In this document: positions 23,741 to 32,363 of the stretch, in pieces
Numbering within the stretch: position 1 is the stretch's first letter
How the letters are laid out: each line of letters begins with the position of its first letter
NCBI RefSeq assembly: GCF_014656095.1
Contig: NZ_BNBT01000016.1
Span: 23,396-87,395 of the forward strand
DNA length: 64,000 nucleotides
Reading direction: 5' to 3'
Source of the DNA: Streptomyces longispororuber
GTDB lineage: Bacteria; Actinomycetota; Actinomycetes; Streptomycetales; Streptomycetaceae
The notes under the pieces: generated by a model
Database searches by the model: none
What the model saw: the letters and a program-made list of their open reading frames with translations, nothing else
Told to the model about the DNA's origin: nothing
Program-made: the position numbers and the translations under genes

Positions 23741-23986
23741 GCCCTAAGCGGCGCGGTGGAGCGCGCTCGTCCCGCATCGCGGGCGCCTCGTTCGGCGCGC
23801 GTCCGGCTGGAGGTTCGCGTCGTGGGCCGGGATCCGCCCCGTCGATTGACACTCGCCCCATCGGCCGGAGACCCGCCCCCGGCCGGAGGCCACCCCCGCC
23901 GACCACAGGTTCGCCCCGTCCCCCGTGCGGGGGCATCCACCCCCTTCGGCGGGCCGGGCGCCGCCTCGGGCTGCACTGTGGGGCGG

Positions 23987-24499
23987 GTGCGGCGTTCGAC
24001 GACCACCATGGCCCTGCTCGTCTCCGTGACCGTCACGGCCGTCTCCGGCTGCGTCGGCGTGGACCGGACGTCCGCCGGCCCCGGAGGCGCCGCCCCCACC
24101 GGCTCGCCGGAACGCTCGACCGGCGCCGGGGACCGGCCGCCGCCCGCCCCGGAGGCCACCCAGGCCCCCGGGCACGACCGGCTGCAACGCGCCGGAGCGC
24201 CGCCCGCCGTTCCCGCCCGGGCCGCCACGATCGGCACGGCTCCCGGCCCGGCCGTCCCCGCGCCGCCGGACCCGCCCCGGACGGCCGCCCCGGCGGATAC
24301 ACCCACACGCGTCGACCGGGCCCCGAAGCCCCCGCGGCCCGGGCCCCGGCAGCGCCCGCCCCACCGGCCCGAGAAGCCGTCCCGGCCACCGGCGCAGCCC
24401 CGGGGCGAGGCAGACATCTGCGCCCTGGGTGAGCGGTTCGGGCACTGGCGGCCGGACAGCCCGGAGGCGGTCATCTGCCGCGAGGTCTACGGGAATTGA
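23987..24499 (+). CDS. Putative secreted lipoprotein
   Basis: This 170-residue protein has a lipoprotein signal: VRRSTTTMALLVSVTVTAVSGC, with positive residues, a hydrophobic core and the lipobox VSGC (C22). A long Pro/Ala/Arg-rich disordered region follows (about 30-140) and then a short conserved-looking C-terminal domain, ICALGERFGHWRPDSPEAVI, with two cysteines. I associate that tail with streptomycete lipoproteins of unknown function. GTG 23987 is preferred because it gives the basic N-region; ATG 24008 is an alternative. It would be a client of the Lnt encoded nearby, as any lipoprotein would. Confidence 0.65.
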   Translation: MRRSTTTMALLVSVTVTAVSGCVGVDRTSAGPGGAAPTGSPERSTGAGDRPPPAPEATQAPGHDRLQRAGAPPAVPARAATIGTAPGPAVPAPPDPPRTAAPADTPTRVDRAPKPPRPGPRQRPPHRPEKPSRPPAQPRGEADICALGERFGHWRPDSPEAVICREVYGN

Positions 24500-24648
24500 G
24501 GACGGCCACCGAGGGAGCGGCGGCCGAGAAGACGGGGTCGAGCCCGGGACAACGGGCGCAGCCGCGCCCGGGGCGGAAGGCGCACCCGGGCCCGGCCGGA
24601 CAGCCCACCCGGGCCCAGGGGGCGACACCGCGCCGCCCGGCCCGGGGG

Positions 24649-25098
24649 TCACTCCTCCGCGGCCCCCTCCCCCACCTGCGTCTCCAGGCGGTCCAGCGCC
24701 GCGCGGATGCCGTCGCCGTAGCCGTCGTCGCCGAGGGCGCCCACCGCGCCGCGCGCGAGGCGCAGATGGCTGCGGGCCGCCTCCGGGCGGGCGAGCTTCA
24801 CATAGTCCGCCGCCAGGTTCAGGTGCAGCGAGGGGTAGAACCCGCGGACGGCGAGCGAGTGGTGGTGGGCTCCCACCCGGTCGTCGGTCAGCTCCTGCGC
24901 GGCCGACAACGCCCGCAGGTCCCAGGCCAGTTCGTCCGCCGGGTCGTCCTGCGTGTCCGCCATGTAGTGCGCGAGGGTGCAGCGGTGCAGGGCGTCGCCG
25001 TCCTCGCCGATCTCCGACCAGAGCGCGAGGAAGCGGCTCCTCGCCTCCTCGCGGTCCCCGGCGTGCTGGAGCATGACCGCCTGCCCGATCCGGGTCAT
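24649..25098 (-). CDS. Tetratricopeptide-like conserved protein
   Basis: This 149-residue all-helical protein begins MTRIGQAVMLQHAGDREEAR. It shows TPR-like helix pairs (LQHAGDREEARSRFLALW, LHLNLAADYVKLARPEAARSH) and the segment HRCTLAHYMADTQDDPADEL, which I recall from conserved streptomycete proteins annotated as tetratricopeptide repeat proteins. Function is unknown, probably a protein-protein adaptor in the cytoplasm. The frame is open further upstream to 25290, but that part is Arg/Pro-rich with poor similarity to anything. ATG 25098 has GAGGA upstream. Confidence 0.72.
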   Translation of the reverse strand: MTRIGQAVMLQHAGDREEARSRFLALWSEIGEDGDALHRCTLAHYMADTQDDPADELAWDLRALSAAQELTDDRVGAHHHSLAVRGFYPSLHLNLAADYVKLARPEAARSHLRLARGAVGALGDDGYGDGIRAALDRLETQVGEGAAEE

Positions 25099-25371
25099 CA
25101 CGACGTCCTCGCCGTCCGCCGTCCGTTCCTGCCGCTCCACCACCGCGCCGCCCTCCACCGTCCGCCGCCGGTCCTCTGCCGCCGGCCGCTGCCGTCCGTC
25201 GTCCCGGCGCCCCGGCGTCCCGTCGTCAGGGCGGCCGGTCGCCGACGGTGCCGACGCTAGCGGCCGGCACTGACAATCGCGGTCAGGCACGGTGCGACGC
25301 GGGGAGCCCGGGCCCGCCGCTGCGCCAGGCCGGTGACCCCCGCCGCCCCGGCCCCGCGCCCGGCCCGCGGC

Positions 25372-26055
25372 TCAGCCCAGGTCCGGGATGCGCCAGTCGA
25401 TCGGCGCGTGCCCCTGGGCCGCGACCGCCTCGTTGATCTGCGTGAACGGGCGGGAGCCGAAGAACCTCCGGGCGGACAGCGGGGAGGGGTGCGCGCCCTT
25501 CACCACGACGTGCCGCTCCTCGTCGATCAGGGGCAGCTTCTTCTGCGCGTAGTTCCCCCACAGGACGAAGACGGCCGGGTCGGGGCGGTCGGCCACGGCC
25601 CGGATCACGGCGTCCGTGAACTTCTCCCAGCCCTTGTTCTTGTGGGAGTTCGCCTCGCCCGCGCGAACCGTCAGGACCGCGTTCAGGAGCAGGACGCCCT
25701 GGCGGGCCCAGGGCATCAGATAGCCGTTGTCCGGGACGGGCAGGCCGAGCTCCTCCCGCATCTCCTTGTAGATGTTCCGCAAGGAGGGCGGGGTCCTGAC
25801 GCCCGGGCGGACCGAGAAGCACAGGCCGTGCCCCTGGCCCTCGCCGTGGTACGGGTCCTGGCCGAGGACGAGCACCTTGACCTCGTCGTACGGCGTCGCC
25901 TCCAGGGCCGCGAACACCTCCTCGCGCGGCGGGTACACCGGCCCCTTCGCCCGCTCCTCCTCGACGAAGTCGACGAGCTCCTTGAAGTAGGGCTTCTGGA
26001 GCTCCTCGCCGAGGACTCCGCGCCAGGACGCGGGCAGCATGGCGATGTCGGTCAC
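25372..26055 (-). CDS. ung: Uracil-DNA glycosylase (family 1)
   Basis: This 227-residue base-excision-repair enzyme removes uracil from DNA. The water-activating motif is GQDPYHGEGQ with catalytic D67. The uracil-binding and intercalation motif HPSPLSARRFFG is near residue 190, and VLLLNAVLTVRAGEANSH lies in between. Length and motifs are normal for the family. The GTG start at 26055 follows GGAGG at nine bases; ATG 26040 is a possible internal start. It stands alone, with the peptide-binding protein gene upstream on the same strand 176 bases away. Confidence 0.96.
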   Translation of the reverse strand: MTDIAMLPASWRGVLGEELQKPYFKELVDFVEEERAKGPVYPPREEVFAALEATPYDEVKVLVLGQDPYHGEGQGHGLCFSVRPGVRTPPSLRNIYKEMREELGLPVPDNGYLMPWARQGVLLLNAVLTVRAGEANSHKNKGWEKFTDAVIRAVADRPDPAVFVLWGNYAQKKLPLIDEERHVVVKGAHPSPLSARRFFGSRPFTQINEAVAAQGHAPIDWRIPDLG

Positions 26056-26231
26056 GTCAACAACCTCCGGTGTACGGTCCGTTCTTCGGCACGGCCCGCC
26101 ACCGGCCGACAGCTCCTCGGCTGCCCGGCTCCTCGGTGCGGACCGTCGTCTCCACAGAACCTACCGGCGGCCACTGACAACCGGCCCCCGGGCGGCGGTC
26201 ACCACCCTCGCCGGAGCCCCCCGCCCGCGCG

Positions 26232-27818
26232 CTACCAGCTCGTCTTCCGGCTCAGCTCCCACATCATCATGATCGCCGACGGGTCGAGGGCCCGCTCCCC
26301 GCCCGCGATCTCCTCGCTGGCCATGATGTACTGCTTGCCCTGCCACAGCGGCAGCAGCCGGACGTCGTCGACGAGGATGCGCTGCGCCTCCTCGAACTCG
26401 TCGACGACCTCGCCCCGGTCCGCCGCCCGCCGCGACCGCGGCAGCACCCCGTCGGTGATCCCCGGTGTCCGGTAGGGCGTGTTGAGCACGTTGCGCTCGC
26501 CCACGAAGGGCGCGATGAAGTTCTCCGCGTCCGGGAAGTCCGGGAACCAGCCGCGTCCGAAGACCGGGTACTCGCCGTTCTTGTAGCCCTTCTCGAACGC
26601 CTTCCAGGGGCGGCCCTTGATCGTGACCTCGAACAGGCCCGAGGCCTCCAACTGCCGCTTCAGCTCGGCGAACTCCGCCGCCGTCACCGAGCCGTAGCGG
26701 TCGGTGGCGTACCACAGGGTGAGCGGCACGCGGTCGGTGATGCCCGCGGCCGCGAGGATGCGCCGGGCCTTGGCCGGGCTCGGCTCGCCGTAGGTGTCGA
26801 AGAAGCCCGTGGTGTGGCCGGTGACCCCGCGCGGCACCATGGAGTACAGCGGCTCGACCGTGTCCTTGTAGACCTTGTGCGCGAGCGCCGCGCGGTCCAC
26901 GGTCTGTGCGACCGCCTTGCGCACGGCGGGCTTGCGCGCCCAGGGGTCCTTGGGGTTGAACACCAGGTAGCGGATCTCGGCGCCGGCGCCCTCGACGAGC
27001 CGGAGGTGGCTCTCCTTGTCCGCGCCCTGCTGGGCGACGACGTCCTCGGCGGCGATGCCGCGGAAGGTGACGTCGAGCTCCTTGTCGCGCAGCGCCGCGA
27101 CCATGGCCTCGGAGTCGTCGAAGTAGCGGATGGTCACGGCGTCGTTCTTGCGGTCGGCGCCGCCCTCGTAGTCGTCGTTGCGGACCAGTTCCGCCCGCTC
27201 GCCGGAGCGGTACGACGCCAGCGTGTACGGACCGGAGCCGGTGACCCCGTCGCCCTCGCGGAGCCGGTCGGCCGGGTAGTCGGCGGGGGCGACGACGGAC
27301 ATCGCGGGCGTGGCGAGCACGAACGGGAAGGTGGCGTCCGGCTTGCGCAGCTTGAAGACGACCGTGCGGTCGCCCTCGGTGGAGACGGAGGCCAGCGACC
27401 CGAGCAGTCCGGCCGGGCCGCCCTCGACGTCGATGCGCCGGATCCGGTCGATCGAGTGCTTCACGGCCGCGGCGTCCAGCGGGTCGCCGTTGGAGAACGT
27501 CAGGCCCGCGCGGAGCGTACACGTGTACACCGTGCTGGAGCCGTCGGTGAACTCGCATGCCTCCGCCGCTTCCGGTTGCGGCTCGGTGGCGCCGGAGGGG
27601 AAGCTCAGCAGCGTCTGGAAGACGTTCCGGTACAGCTCCCAGGAGCCGTCCCAGGACGCCGCAGGGTCGAGCGTCGTCGGCGCGCTCGTGGTGCCGACGG
27701 TGATGGCGTCCTCGTCGTCCGCCCCTCCGGACGACAGCAGCCCGCACCCGGCGAGCAGGGATATCGACACCGTCGCCGCGACGGGGCGCAGACATCGAAG
27801 CTGACCTCTGGTGAACAC
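26232..27818 (-). CDS. ABC transporter substrate-binding lipoprotein (SBP family 5)
   Basis: This is a 528-residue extracellular solute-binding protein for oligopeptide/nickel-type transporters. The N-terminus VFTRGQLRCLRPVAATVSIS then LLAGC gives a lipobox with C25. The family 5 domain spans about 45-500 with TLDPAASWDGSWELYRNVFQ, in parts, and GSGPYTLASYRSGERAELVRNDDY, in parts. No permease or ATPase genes flank it, so it is an orphan receptor here. GTG 27818 is preceded by GAGGAGC. Frames extending further upstream (ATG 27917) are unlikely because the lipoprotein signal would then be internal. Confidence 0.9.
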   Translation of the reverse strand: MFTRGQLRCLRPVAATVSISLLAGCGLLSSGGADDEDAITVGTTSAPTTLDPAASWDGSWELYRNVFQTLLSFPSGATEPQPEAAEACEFTDGSSTVYTCTLRAGLTFSNGDPLDAAAVKHSIDRIRRIDVEGGPAGLLGSLASVSTEGDRTVVFKLRKPDATFPFVLATPAMSVVAPADYPADRLREGDGVTGSGPYTLASYRSGERAELVRNDDYEGGADRKNDAVTIRYFDDSEAMVAALRDKELDVTFRGIAAEDVVAQQGADKESHLRLVEGAGAEIRYLVFNPKDPWARKPAVRKAVAQTVDRAALAHKVYKDTVEPLYSMVPRGVTGHTTGFFDTYGEPSPAKARRILAAAGITDRVPLTLWYATDRYGSVTAAEFAELKRQLEASGLFEVTIKGRPWKAFEKGYKNGEYPVFGRGWFPDFPDAENFIAPFVGERNVLNTPYRTPGITDGVLPRSRRAADRGEVVDEFEEAQRILVDDVRLLPLWQGKQYIMASEEIAGGERALDPSAIMMMWELSRKTSW

Positions 27819-27990
27819 GTACGCGCTCCTCGATCCGCCGTGCCATGGGTCGGCAGACCATACCGCAAGGCCCCGCCCGGCCAACCCTGTTGGCGGACGG
27901 GACTTTTCGCAGCTCACCCTTGGTACGGACCTTCACCCGGCCGCGACCGGACGGAGGAGCCCGTCCGGCCCCGGCGGCGGGCGGCGCCGG

Positions 27991-28746
27991 TCAGCCCACC
28001 CCGGCGTTGAGGAAGATGCCGCCGTCGACCACGAGCGTCTGGCCGGTGATCCAGTCGGACTGCTCCGAGGTGAGGAAGGCCGCCGCGCCGCCGACGTCGG
28101 ACGGCACGCCGAGCCGCCCCAGCGGGTACGCCGAGGTGACCTCCTCCTCGCGGCCCTCGTAGAGCGCCTTCGCGAACTTGGTCTTCACCACCGCGGGCGC
28201 GATGGCGTTGACCCGGACCGCGGGGGCGAACTCGTGCGCGAGCTGGAGCGTCAGATTGACCATGGCGGCCTTGCTCATGCCGTACGCGCCGACGAACGGC
28301 GACGCGGACACGCCCGCGATCGAGGCGATGTTCACGATCGCGCCGCCGTGCTCGGACTGCCAGGCCTTCCAGGTGAGCTGCGCGAAGCCGAGCGCCGAGA
28401 TCACGTTCGTCTCGAAGACCTTGCGCGCCACGTCGAGGTCGAGGTCGGCCATCGGCCCGAACACGGGGTTCGTGCCGGCGTTGTTGACCAGGAAGTCGAC
28501 GCGGCCGAAGGCCTCCATGGCGCGCTCGACGGCGATCGCCTGGTGCGCCTCGTCGTGGGCCTTGCCCGCGACGCCGATGACGCGGTCGGAGCCGAGCTTC
28601 TCGACGGCCTCCTTGAGCGCGTTCTCGTTGCGGCCGGTGATGCACACGCGGTCGCCGCGGGCGACGAGCGCCTCCGCGATGCCGTAGCCGATGCCGCGGC
28701 TCGCCCCGGTGACGAGCGCCGCCTTGCCGCTGTCCTGCACTGCCAT
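27991..28746 (-). CDS. SDR family oxidoreductase
   Basis: This 251-residue classical short-chain dehydrogenase has TGASRGIGYG (cofactor, about 14-23), the structural NNAG at about 89-92, the catalytic serine in VNIASIAG, and YGMSK with the catalytic Tyr and Lys near 156-160. The C-terminal LTSEQSDWITGQTLVVDGG is standard for FabG-like enzymes. It follows another SDR gene on the same strand, 68 bases away, and probably shares its operon. The pair resembles tandem 3-oxoacyl-ACP reductases in other streptomycetes. Specific substrate unknown. Confidence 0.92.
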   Translation of the reverse strand: MAVQDSGKAALVTGASRGIGYGIAEALVARGDRVCITGRNENALKEAVEKLGSDRVIGVAGKAHDEAHQAIAVERAMEAFGRVDFLVNNAGTNPVFGPMADLDLDVARKVFETNVISALGFAQLTWKAWQSEHGGAIVNIASIAGVSASPFVGAYGMSKAAMVNLTLQLAHEFAPAVRVNAIAPAVVKTKFAKALYEGREEEVTSAYPLGRLGVPSDVGGAAAFLTSEQSDWITGQTLVVDGGIFLNAGVG

Positions 28747-28814
28747 GGTCTGTGCTGTCCTTTGCTTCGAGACGCTTCGAGAAGCGGGAGGGTGCCTGGG
28801 GGTGCGAGGGGGCG

Positions 28815-29576
28815 CTAGTCGAGCGGGCCGCCGGCCACGTACAGGACCTGGCCGGAGACGAAGCCCGCCGCGTCGCCGGTGAAGAAGGCGATGGCGTTGG
28901 CGATGTCCTCCGGCTCGCCGACGCGCTGGACGGGGATCTGCGTGGCGGCGGCGGCCTTGAAGTCCTCGAAGCCCATGCCGACGCGGTCGGCGGTGGCCTT
29001 GGTCATCTCGGTCGCGATGAAGCCGGGCGCGACCGAGTTGGCGGTGATGCCGAACTTGCCCAGCTCCTTGGCGAGGGTCTTGGTGAAGCCCTGCATGCCC
29101 GCCTTGGCGGCCGCGTAGTTGGCCTGGCCGCGGTTGCCGAGGGCGGACGAGCTGGAGAGGTTCACGACGCGGCCGAAGCCCGCGTCCACCATGTGCTTCT
29201 GGCAGGCCCGGGACATCAGGAAGGCGCCCCGCAGGTGCACGTTCATGACCGTGTCCCAGTCGGCCGCGCTCATCTTGAACAGGAGGTTGTCGCGCAGCAC
29301 GCCCGCGTTGTTCACCAGGATCGTCGGCGCGCCGAGCTCCTGCGCGATCCGTGTGACGGCGGCCTCGACCTGCTCCTCGTCGGCCACGTCGCAGCCGACG
29401 GCCAGGGCCCTGCCGCCGGCCGCGGTGATCTTCTCCACGGTGTCCTTGCACGCCGTCTCGTCGAGGTCGATCACGGCGACGGCGCGGCCCTCGGCGGCGA
29501 GGCGGACCGCGGTGGCGGCGCCGATGCCTCGCGCCGCTCCGGTCACGACCGCGACACGCTGCTCAGTGGTGGACAT
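28815..29576 (-). CDS. fabG: 3-oxoacyl-ACP reductase (FabG family)
   Basis: This 253-residue SDR has TGAARGIGAA (about 13-22), NNAGVLRDNLLFKM (about 91-104), a catalytic serine in NLSSSSALG, and YAAAKAGMQGFTKTLAKELG (in parts) with Tyr and Lys near 157-161. The NNAGVLRDN and VAPGFI.TEMT motifs are typical of true FabG, which reduces 3-oxoacyl-ACP with NADPH in fatty-acid synthesis, though many streptomycete copies serve other pathways. GCGAGGAGAG precedes ATG 29576. It is the first gene of the likely two-SDR operon. The upstream region holds GCGACCGCTTAGTACC, where its promoter should lie. Confidence 0.9.
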   Translation of the reverse strand: MSTTEQRVAVVTGAARGIGAATAVRLAAEGRAVAVIDLDETACKDTVEKITAAGGRALAVGCDVADEEQVEAAVTRIAQELGAPTILVNNAGVLRDNLLFKMSAADWDTVMNVHLRGAFLMSRACQKHMVDAGFGRVVNLSSSSALGNRGQANYAAAKAGMQGFTKTLAKELGKFGITANSVAPGFIATEMTKATADRVGMGFEDFKAAAATQIPVQRVGEPEDIANAIAFFTGDAAGFVSGQVLYVAGGPLD

Positions 29577-29721
29577 GCTGGCTCTCCTCGCCCTCGGTGT
29601 GCGGCTCCGCGGCGCGCCCCCAGGTGAGCGACCGCTTAGTACCTTCAGCAGACGAGACGCTAGAAGCCCTGGCACCCGGTGTCAACGGCACCCCGGGGAT
29701 CGGGCCCCGGGCCGTCCTCGC

Positions 29722-30123
29722 TCAGCGCACCAGGAGCTCGACGAGGCGCTCCACCTCGGCCTCGGGGTCGGCGGTCAGACCCGTGTGCACGGGCCCCGGC
29801 TGCACGACGGCCGAGCGCGGCGCGATCAGCCAGCGGAAGCGGCGCCCGGCGTCGTCCCGCGCGGCCTGGCCCGCGGCGGCACCGCCCGCGCAGACGCCCT
29901 CCACGGCCCGCAGCGCCGCCCGTACGCCCGCCACGTCGGCGGCGGGGTCCAGGGCGCGGAGCTTGGCCTCGTCCAGGTGGGTGCGGGCGGCCACGAAGGA
30001 CCGGGCGCGGCAGTACACGACGACCCCCGCGTTGAACTGCTCGCCGCGCTCCACGCGCGGCACGACGCGCAGCAGCGCGTACTCGTAGACGTCCCGCGCG
30101 GGGACCTCGTTCGGCTCGCTCAC
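29722..30123 (-). CDS. DUF3037 domain protein
   Basis: This 133-residue protein matches the DUF3037 pattern: YEYALLRVVPRVERGEQFNAGVVV (in parts, about 13-36), then YCRARSFVAARTHLDEAKLRALDP and a closing FRWLIAPRSAVVQPGPVHTG. The family is of unknown function and is repeatedly found next to HipA-like kinases. Here its GTG start overlaps the kinase stop (GTGA), which implies translational coupling and a joint function. No catalytic residues can be named. Confidence 0.85.
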   Translation of the reverse strand: MSEPNEVPARDVYEYALLRVVPRVERGEQFNAGVVVYCRARSFVAARTHLDEAKLRALDPAADVAGVRAALRAVEGVCAGGAAAGQAARDDAGRRFRWLIAPRSAVVQPGPVHTGLTADPEAEVERLVELLVR

Positions 30124-30938
30124 GGGGTGGCACCTTCCAGGGTGATGCGTTCGTGGATGCTCCGCGCGCGCGGCAGCAGCGCCTCGGCGTAGGCCCGCCG
30201 GACGGCGTCCGCGTCGTCGAAGCCCGGCTCGTCCGCCAGCCAGGCGTCGGGCACGTCGGCGGTGACCTCGGCCAGCAGGTCCTCGGTGACCAGCGGCGCG
30301 AGCTCGGCGGCGGCCGCGGCGACGTCCGGGCGGTACCCGGCGAGGGCGTGGTCGGAGGCGTCGTAGCCCCGGGCGGAGGCGGCCGGGGCGGTGGGCCAGT
30401 TGTGGTGCCAGATCATGGTCGCGCCGTGGTCGATGAGCCACAGGTCGCCGTGCCACACCAGAAGGTTCGGGTTGCGCCAGGAGCGGTCCACGTTGTTCAC
30501 GAGGGCGTCGAACCACACGACGCGGCCGGCCTCCAGCGGGTCCACCGCGAAGGCCAGCGGGTCGAAGCCGAGGGCCCCCGAGAGGAACTCCATGCCGAGG
30601 TTCAGCCCGCCGCTGGACTTCAGCAGTTGCTGCACCTCCGGGTCCGGCTCACCGAGGCCGAGCACCGGGTCCAGCCGGACGCCGACGAGCCCCGGCACGC
30701 GCAGCCCGAGCCGGCGCGCGAGGCCGCCGCAGACCACTTCGGCGACGAGCGTCTTGCGGCCCTGGCCCGCGCCGGTGAACTTCAGGACGTACGGCGCGGG
30801 GGACGCCGCGGACCCGGTCGGCACGGCCGCCCGGGGCGGCCCGGACGCCCCGTCGTCGACGGCCTCCACGAGCCCGGGCAGCGAGCCGCCCTCGCGCAGC
30901 GGCGTGACGTAGCGGACGGCGGTGACTTCGGTGAGCAT
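30120..30938 (-). CDS. HipA-like kinase domain protein
   Basis: This 272-residue protein has the core of the HipA/PI3-4-kinase-like fold: ATP-binding K53 in YVLKFTG, a helix-C acid near E67, the catalytic loop NNVDRSWRNPNLLVW (N148-N158 with D151 as base) and the metal-binding IDHGAT (D170), equivalent to DFG. It lacks the extra N-terminal domain of true HipA toxins, and no HipB-type helix-turn-helix partner is present. The coupled downstream gene is DUF3037. All key kinase residues are present, so activity is likely, but the substrate is unknown. ATG at 30938. Confidence 0.82.
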   Translation of the reverse strand: MLTEVTAVRYVTPLREGGSLPGLVEAVDDGASGPPRAAVPTGSAASPAPYVLKFTGAGQGRKTLVAEVVCGGLARRLGLRVPGLVGVRLDPVLGLGEPDPEVQQLLKSSGGLNLGMEFLSGALGFDPLAFAVDPLEAGRVVWFDALVNNVDRSWRNPNLLVWHGDLWLIDHGATMIWHHNWPTAPAASARGYDASDHALAGYRPDVAAAAAELAPLVTEDLLAEVTADVPDAWLADEPGFDDADAVRRAYAEALLPRARSIHERITLEGATP

Positions 30939-31052
30939 CGCCCCAGGTTACTTGCGGGGACTCGGGCCGAGGACGGTCCCCGGTCCACGCGGACGCGCAC
31001 ACGGATGCTTGAAGGGGTGAACACCTCGGGGCCGCCGTCCGTATCCCCCGGC

Positions 31053-31529
31053 ATGACAGCTTCGAGGGACGCGTCCCCCCTGCCCACGGGCCACCGCCTC
31101 GCCCGCCGCACCGTCGTCGCCGCCGTCGGCGCCGGGGGCCTCGCCGCCGCGCTCGCCGGCTGCGGCTCGGACGACGACAAGGGCTCCTCCGCACCGGCGG
31201 GCGGGGAGGAGGACACGGCGCGGGAGGAGGGCGGCGCGGCCGGGGCGGTGCTGGCCAGGACGGCGGACATCCCCGTCGGCGGAGGCAAGGTCTTCAAGGA
31301 CGAGGGGGTGGTGGTCACGCAACCGGAGGAGGGCACCTTCAAGGCGTTCTCGAACCGCTGCACCCACAAGGGGTGCCCGGTCACGGACGTCGAGGGCGGC
31401 ACCGTCAACTGCGCCTGCCACGGCAGCAAGTTCGACATCGCCGACGGCGGCGTGCGGCGGAGCCCGGCGACCAGCCCGCTGCCCGCCGCGCGCATCAGCG
31501 TGGAGGGCGGCGCGATCAGGCTCGCCTGA
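31053..31529 (+). CDS. Rieske 2Fe-2S lipoprotein
   Basis: This is a 158-residue exported iron-sulfur protein. The N-terminus has a twin-arginine-like signal (HRLARRTVVAAVGAGG) ending in the lipobox LAGC (C37). After an acidic linker comes the Rieske domain: C104-T-H106-K-G-C109 and C121-A-C123-H124-G-S, that is, two Cys and two His cluster ligands plus a bracing disulfide. It is likely a membrane-anchored electron carrier on the outer face; no oxygenase or cytochrome genes flank it. ATG 31053 is chosen for signal length; ATG 31005 would add 16 residues. Export pathway is inference from the RR motif. Confidence 0.88.
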   Translation: MTASRDASPLPTGHRLARRTVVAAVGAGGLAAALAGCGSDDDKGSSAPAGGEEDTAREEGGAAGAVLARTADIPVGGGKVFKDEGVVVTQPEEGTFKAFSNRCTHKGCPVTDVEGGTVNCACHGSKFDIADGGVRRSPATSPLPAARISVEGGAIRLA

Positions 31530-31564
31530 TCGCGCCGCGGTCGGGTGCGCGGGGGCCGGAGCGG

Positions 31565-32215
31565 TCAGGCCTGCGGGGTGCGCCGCGGCCGCCGCCACAC
31601 GGCGAGGACCTCCTTCGCCGAGGTCACGGTCGCGACCAGGGCGAGGGTATGGCGGACCATCGCGGGGGTGTACGTGGAGGGGAGCCCCGCGATGGCGTCC
31701 GCCGGCACGACGGCGGTGTAGCCGAGGTTCACGGCGTCGAAGACGGCGTTCGGGACGGCCACGTTGGCCGAGACGCCGGTCACCACGAGCGTGCGGCAGC
31801 CGGCGTTGCGCAGCAGCGCGTCCACGCCGGTGCCCGCGAGCGGCGAGAGTCCGTGCAGCCGGCGGACGACGAAGTCCTCGTCGGCGACCTCGATCGGCGG
31901 CGCGATCCGCACGGCCGACGTCCCGGACACCTGCCGCACGGGCAGCTTCCCGACGGCCTGGAACAGGGGCGCGTTGCGGTTCGCGCCGCGCCCGTCGGGG
32001 CGCCGCTCGGCGACGGCGTGCAGCACCTGGACGCCCGCGGCGTGGGCGGCGGCCACCAGCCGCGCCACGTTGGCCAGCGCGCCCGACGCCCGCGCCTCCT
32101 CGGCGAGTTCGGGCAGGGCGCTCTCCCTGCCGACGACGCCCTGCTGGCACTCGACCGTCAGCAGGGCCGTGGCGGCGGGGTCGAGCAGACGGCTGAGCTC
32201 TTCGTACGACGGCAT
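31565..32215 (-). CDS. Isochorismatase-fold protein without the catalytic triad
   Basis: This 216-residue protein follows the isochorismatase/cysteine-hydrolase fold along its length (ALLTVECQQGVVG, GVQVLHAVAERRPDG, LVVTGVSANVAVPNAV). The usual Asp-Lys-Cys triad looks replaced: Glu at 22 in place of the strand-1 Asp, Arg at 118/119 (VVRRLHG) in place of Lys, and Ala at 153 (NVAV) where the nucleophilic Cys of NVCV should be. It may be a binding protein or use other chemistry. ATG 32215 has no perfect ribosome site. It is divergent from the PNPOx-like gene. Confidence 0.8.
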   Translation of the reverse strand: MPSYEELSRLLDPAATALLTVECQQGVVGRESALPELAEEARASGALANVARLVAAAHAAGVQVLHAVAERRPDGRGANRNAPLFQAVGKLPVRQVSGTSAVRIAPPIEVADEDFVVRRLHGLSPLAGTGVDALLRNAGCRTLVVTGVSANVAVPNAVFDAVNLGYTAVVPADAIAGLPSTYTPAMVRHTLALVATVTSAKEVLAVWRRPRRTPQA

Positions 32216-32363
32216 GGTCCGTCCCCCTCGGCTCGCGGTGCGCGGGAGGCTAACCGGCATTGCGCCGGGGCGGAAGAGACCGCATGCTCAACTGACGCAG
32301 AGTCAACTACGGGTGCCGCCGCGGCCGCGCACGGCCGCGCCCGCCCGGGCGAGGAGACGACGC

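Noticed and set aside
29722..30938. Classical HipBA toxin-antitoxin system
   Set aside because: No helix-turn-helix HipB gene and no HipA N-terminal domain; the partner is DUF3037 instead.
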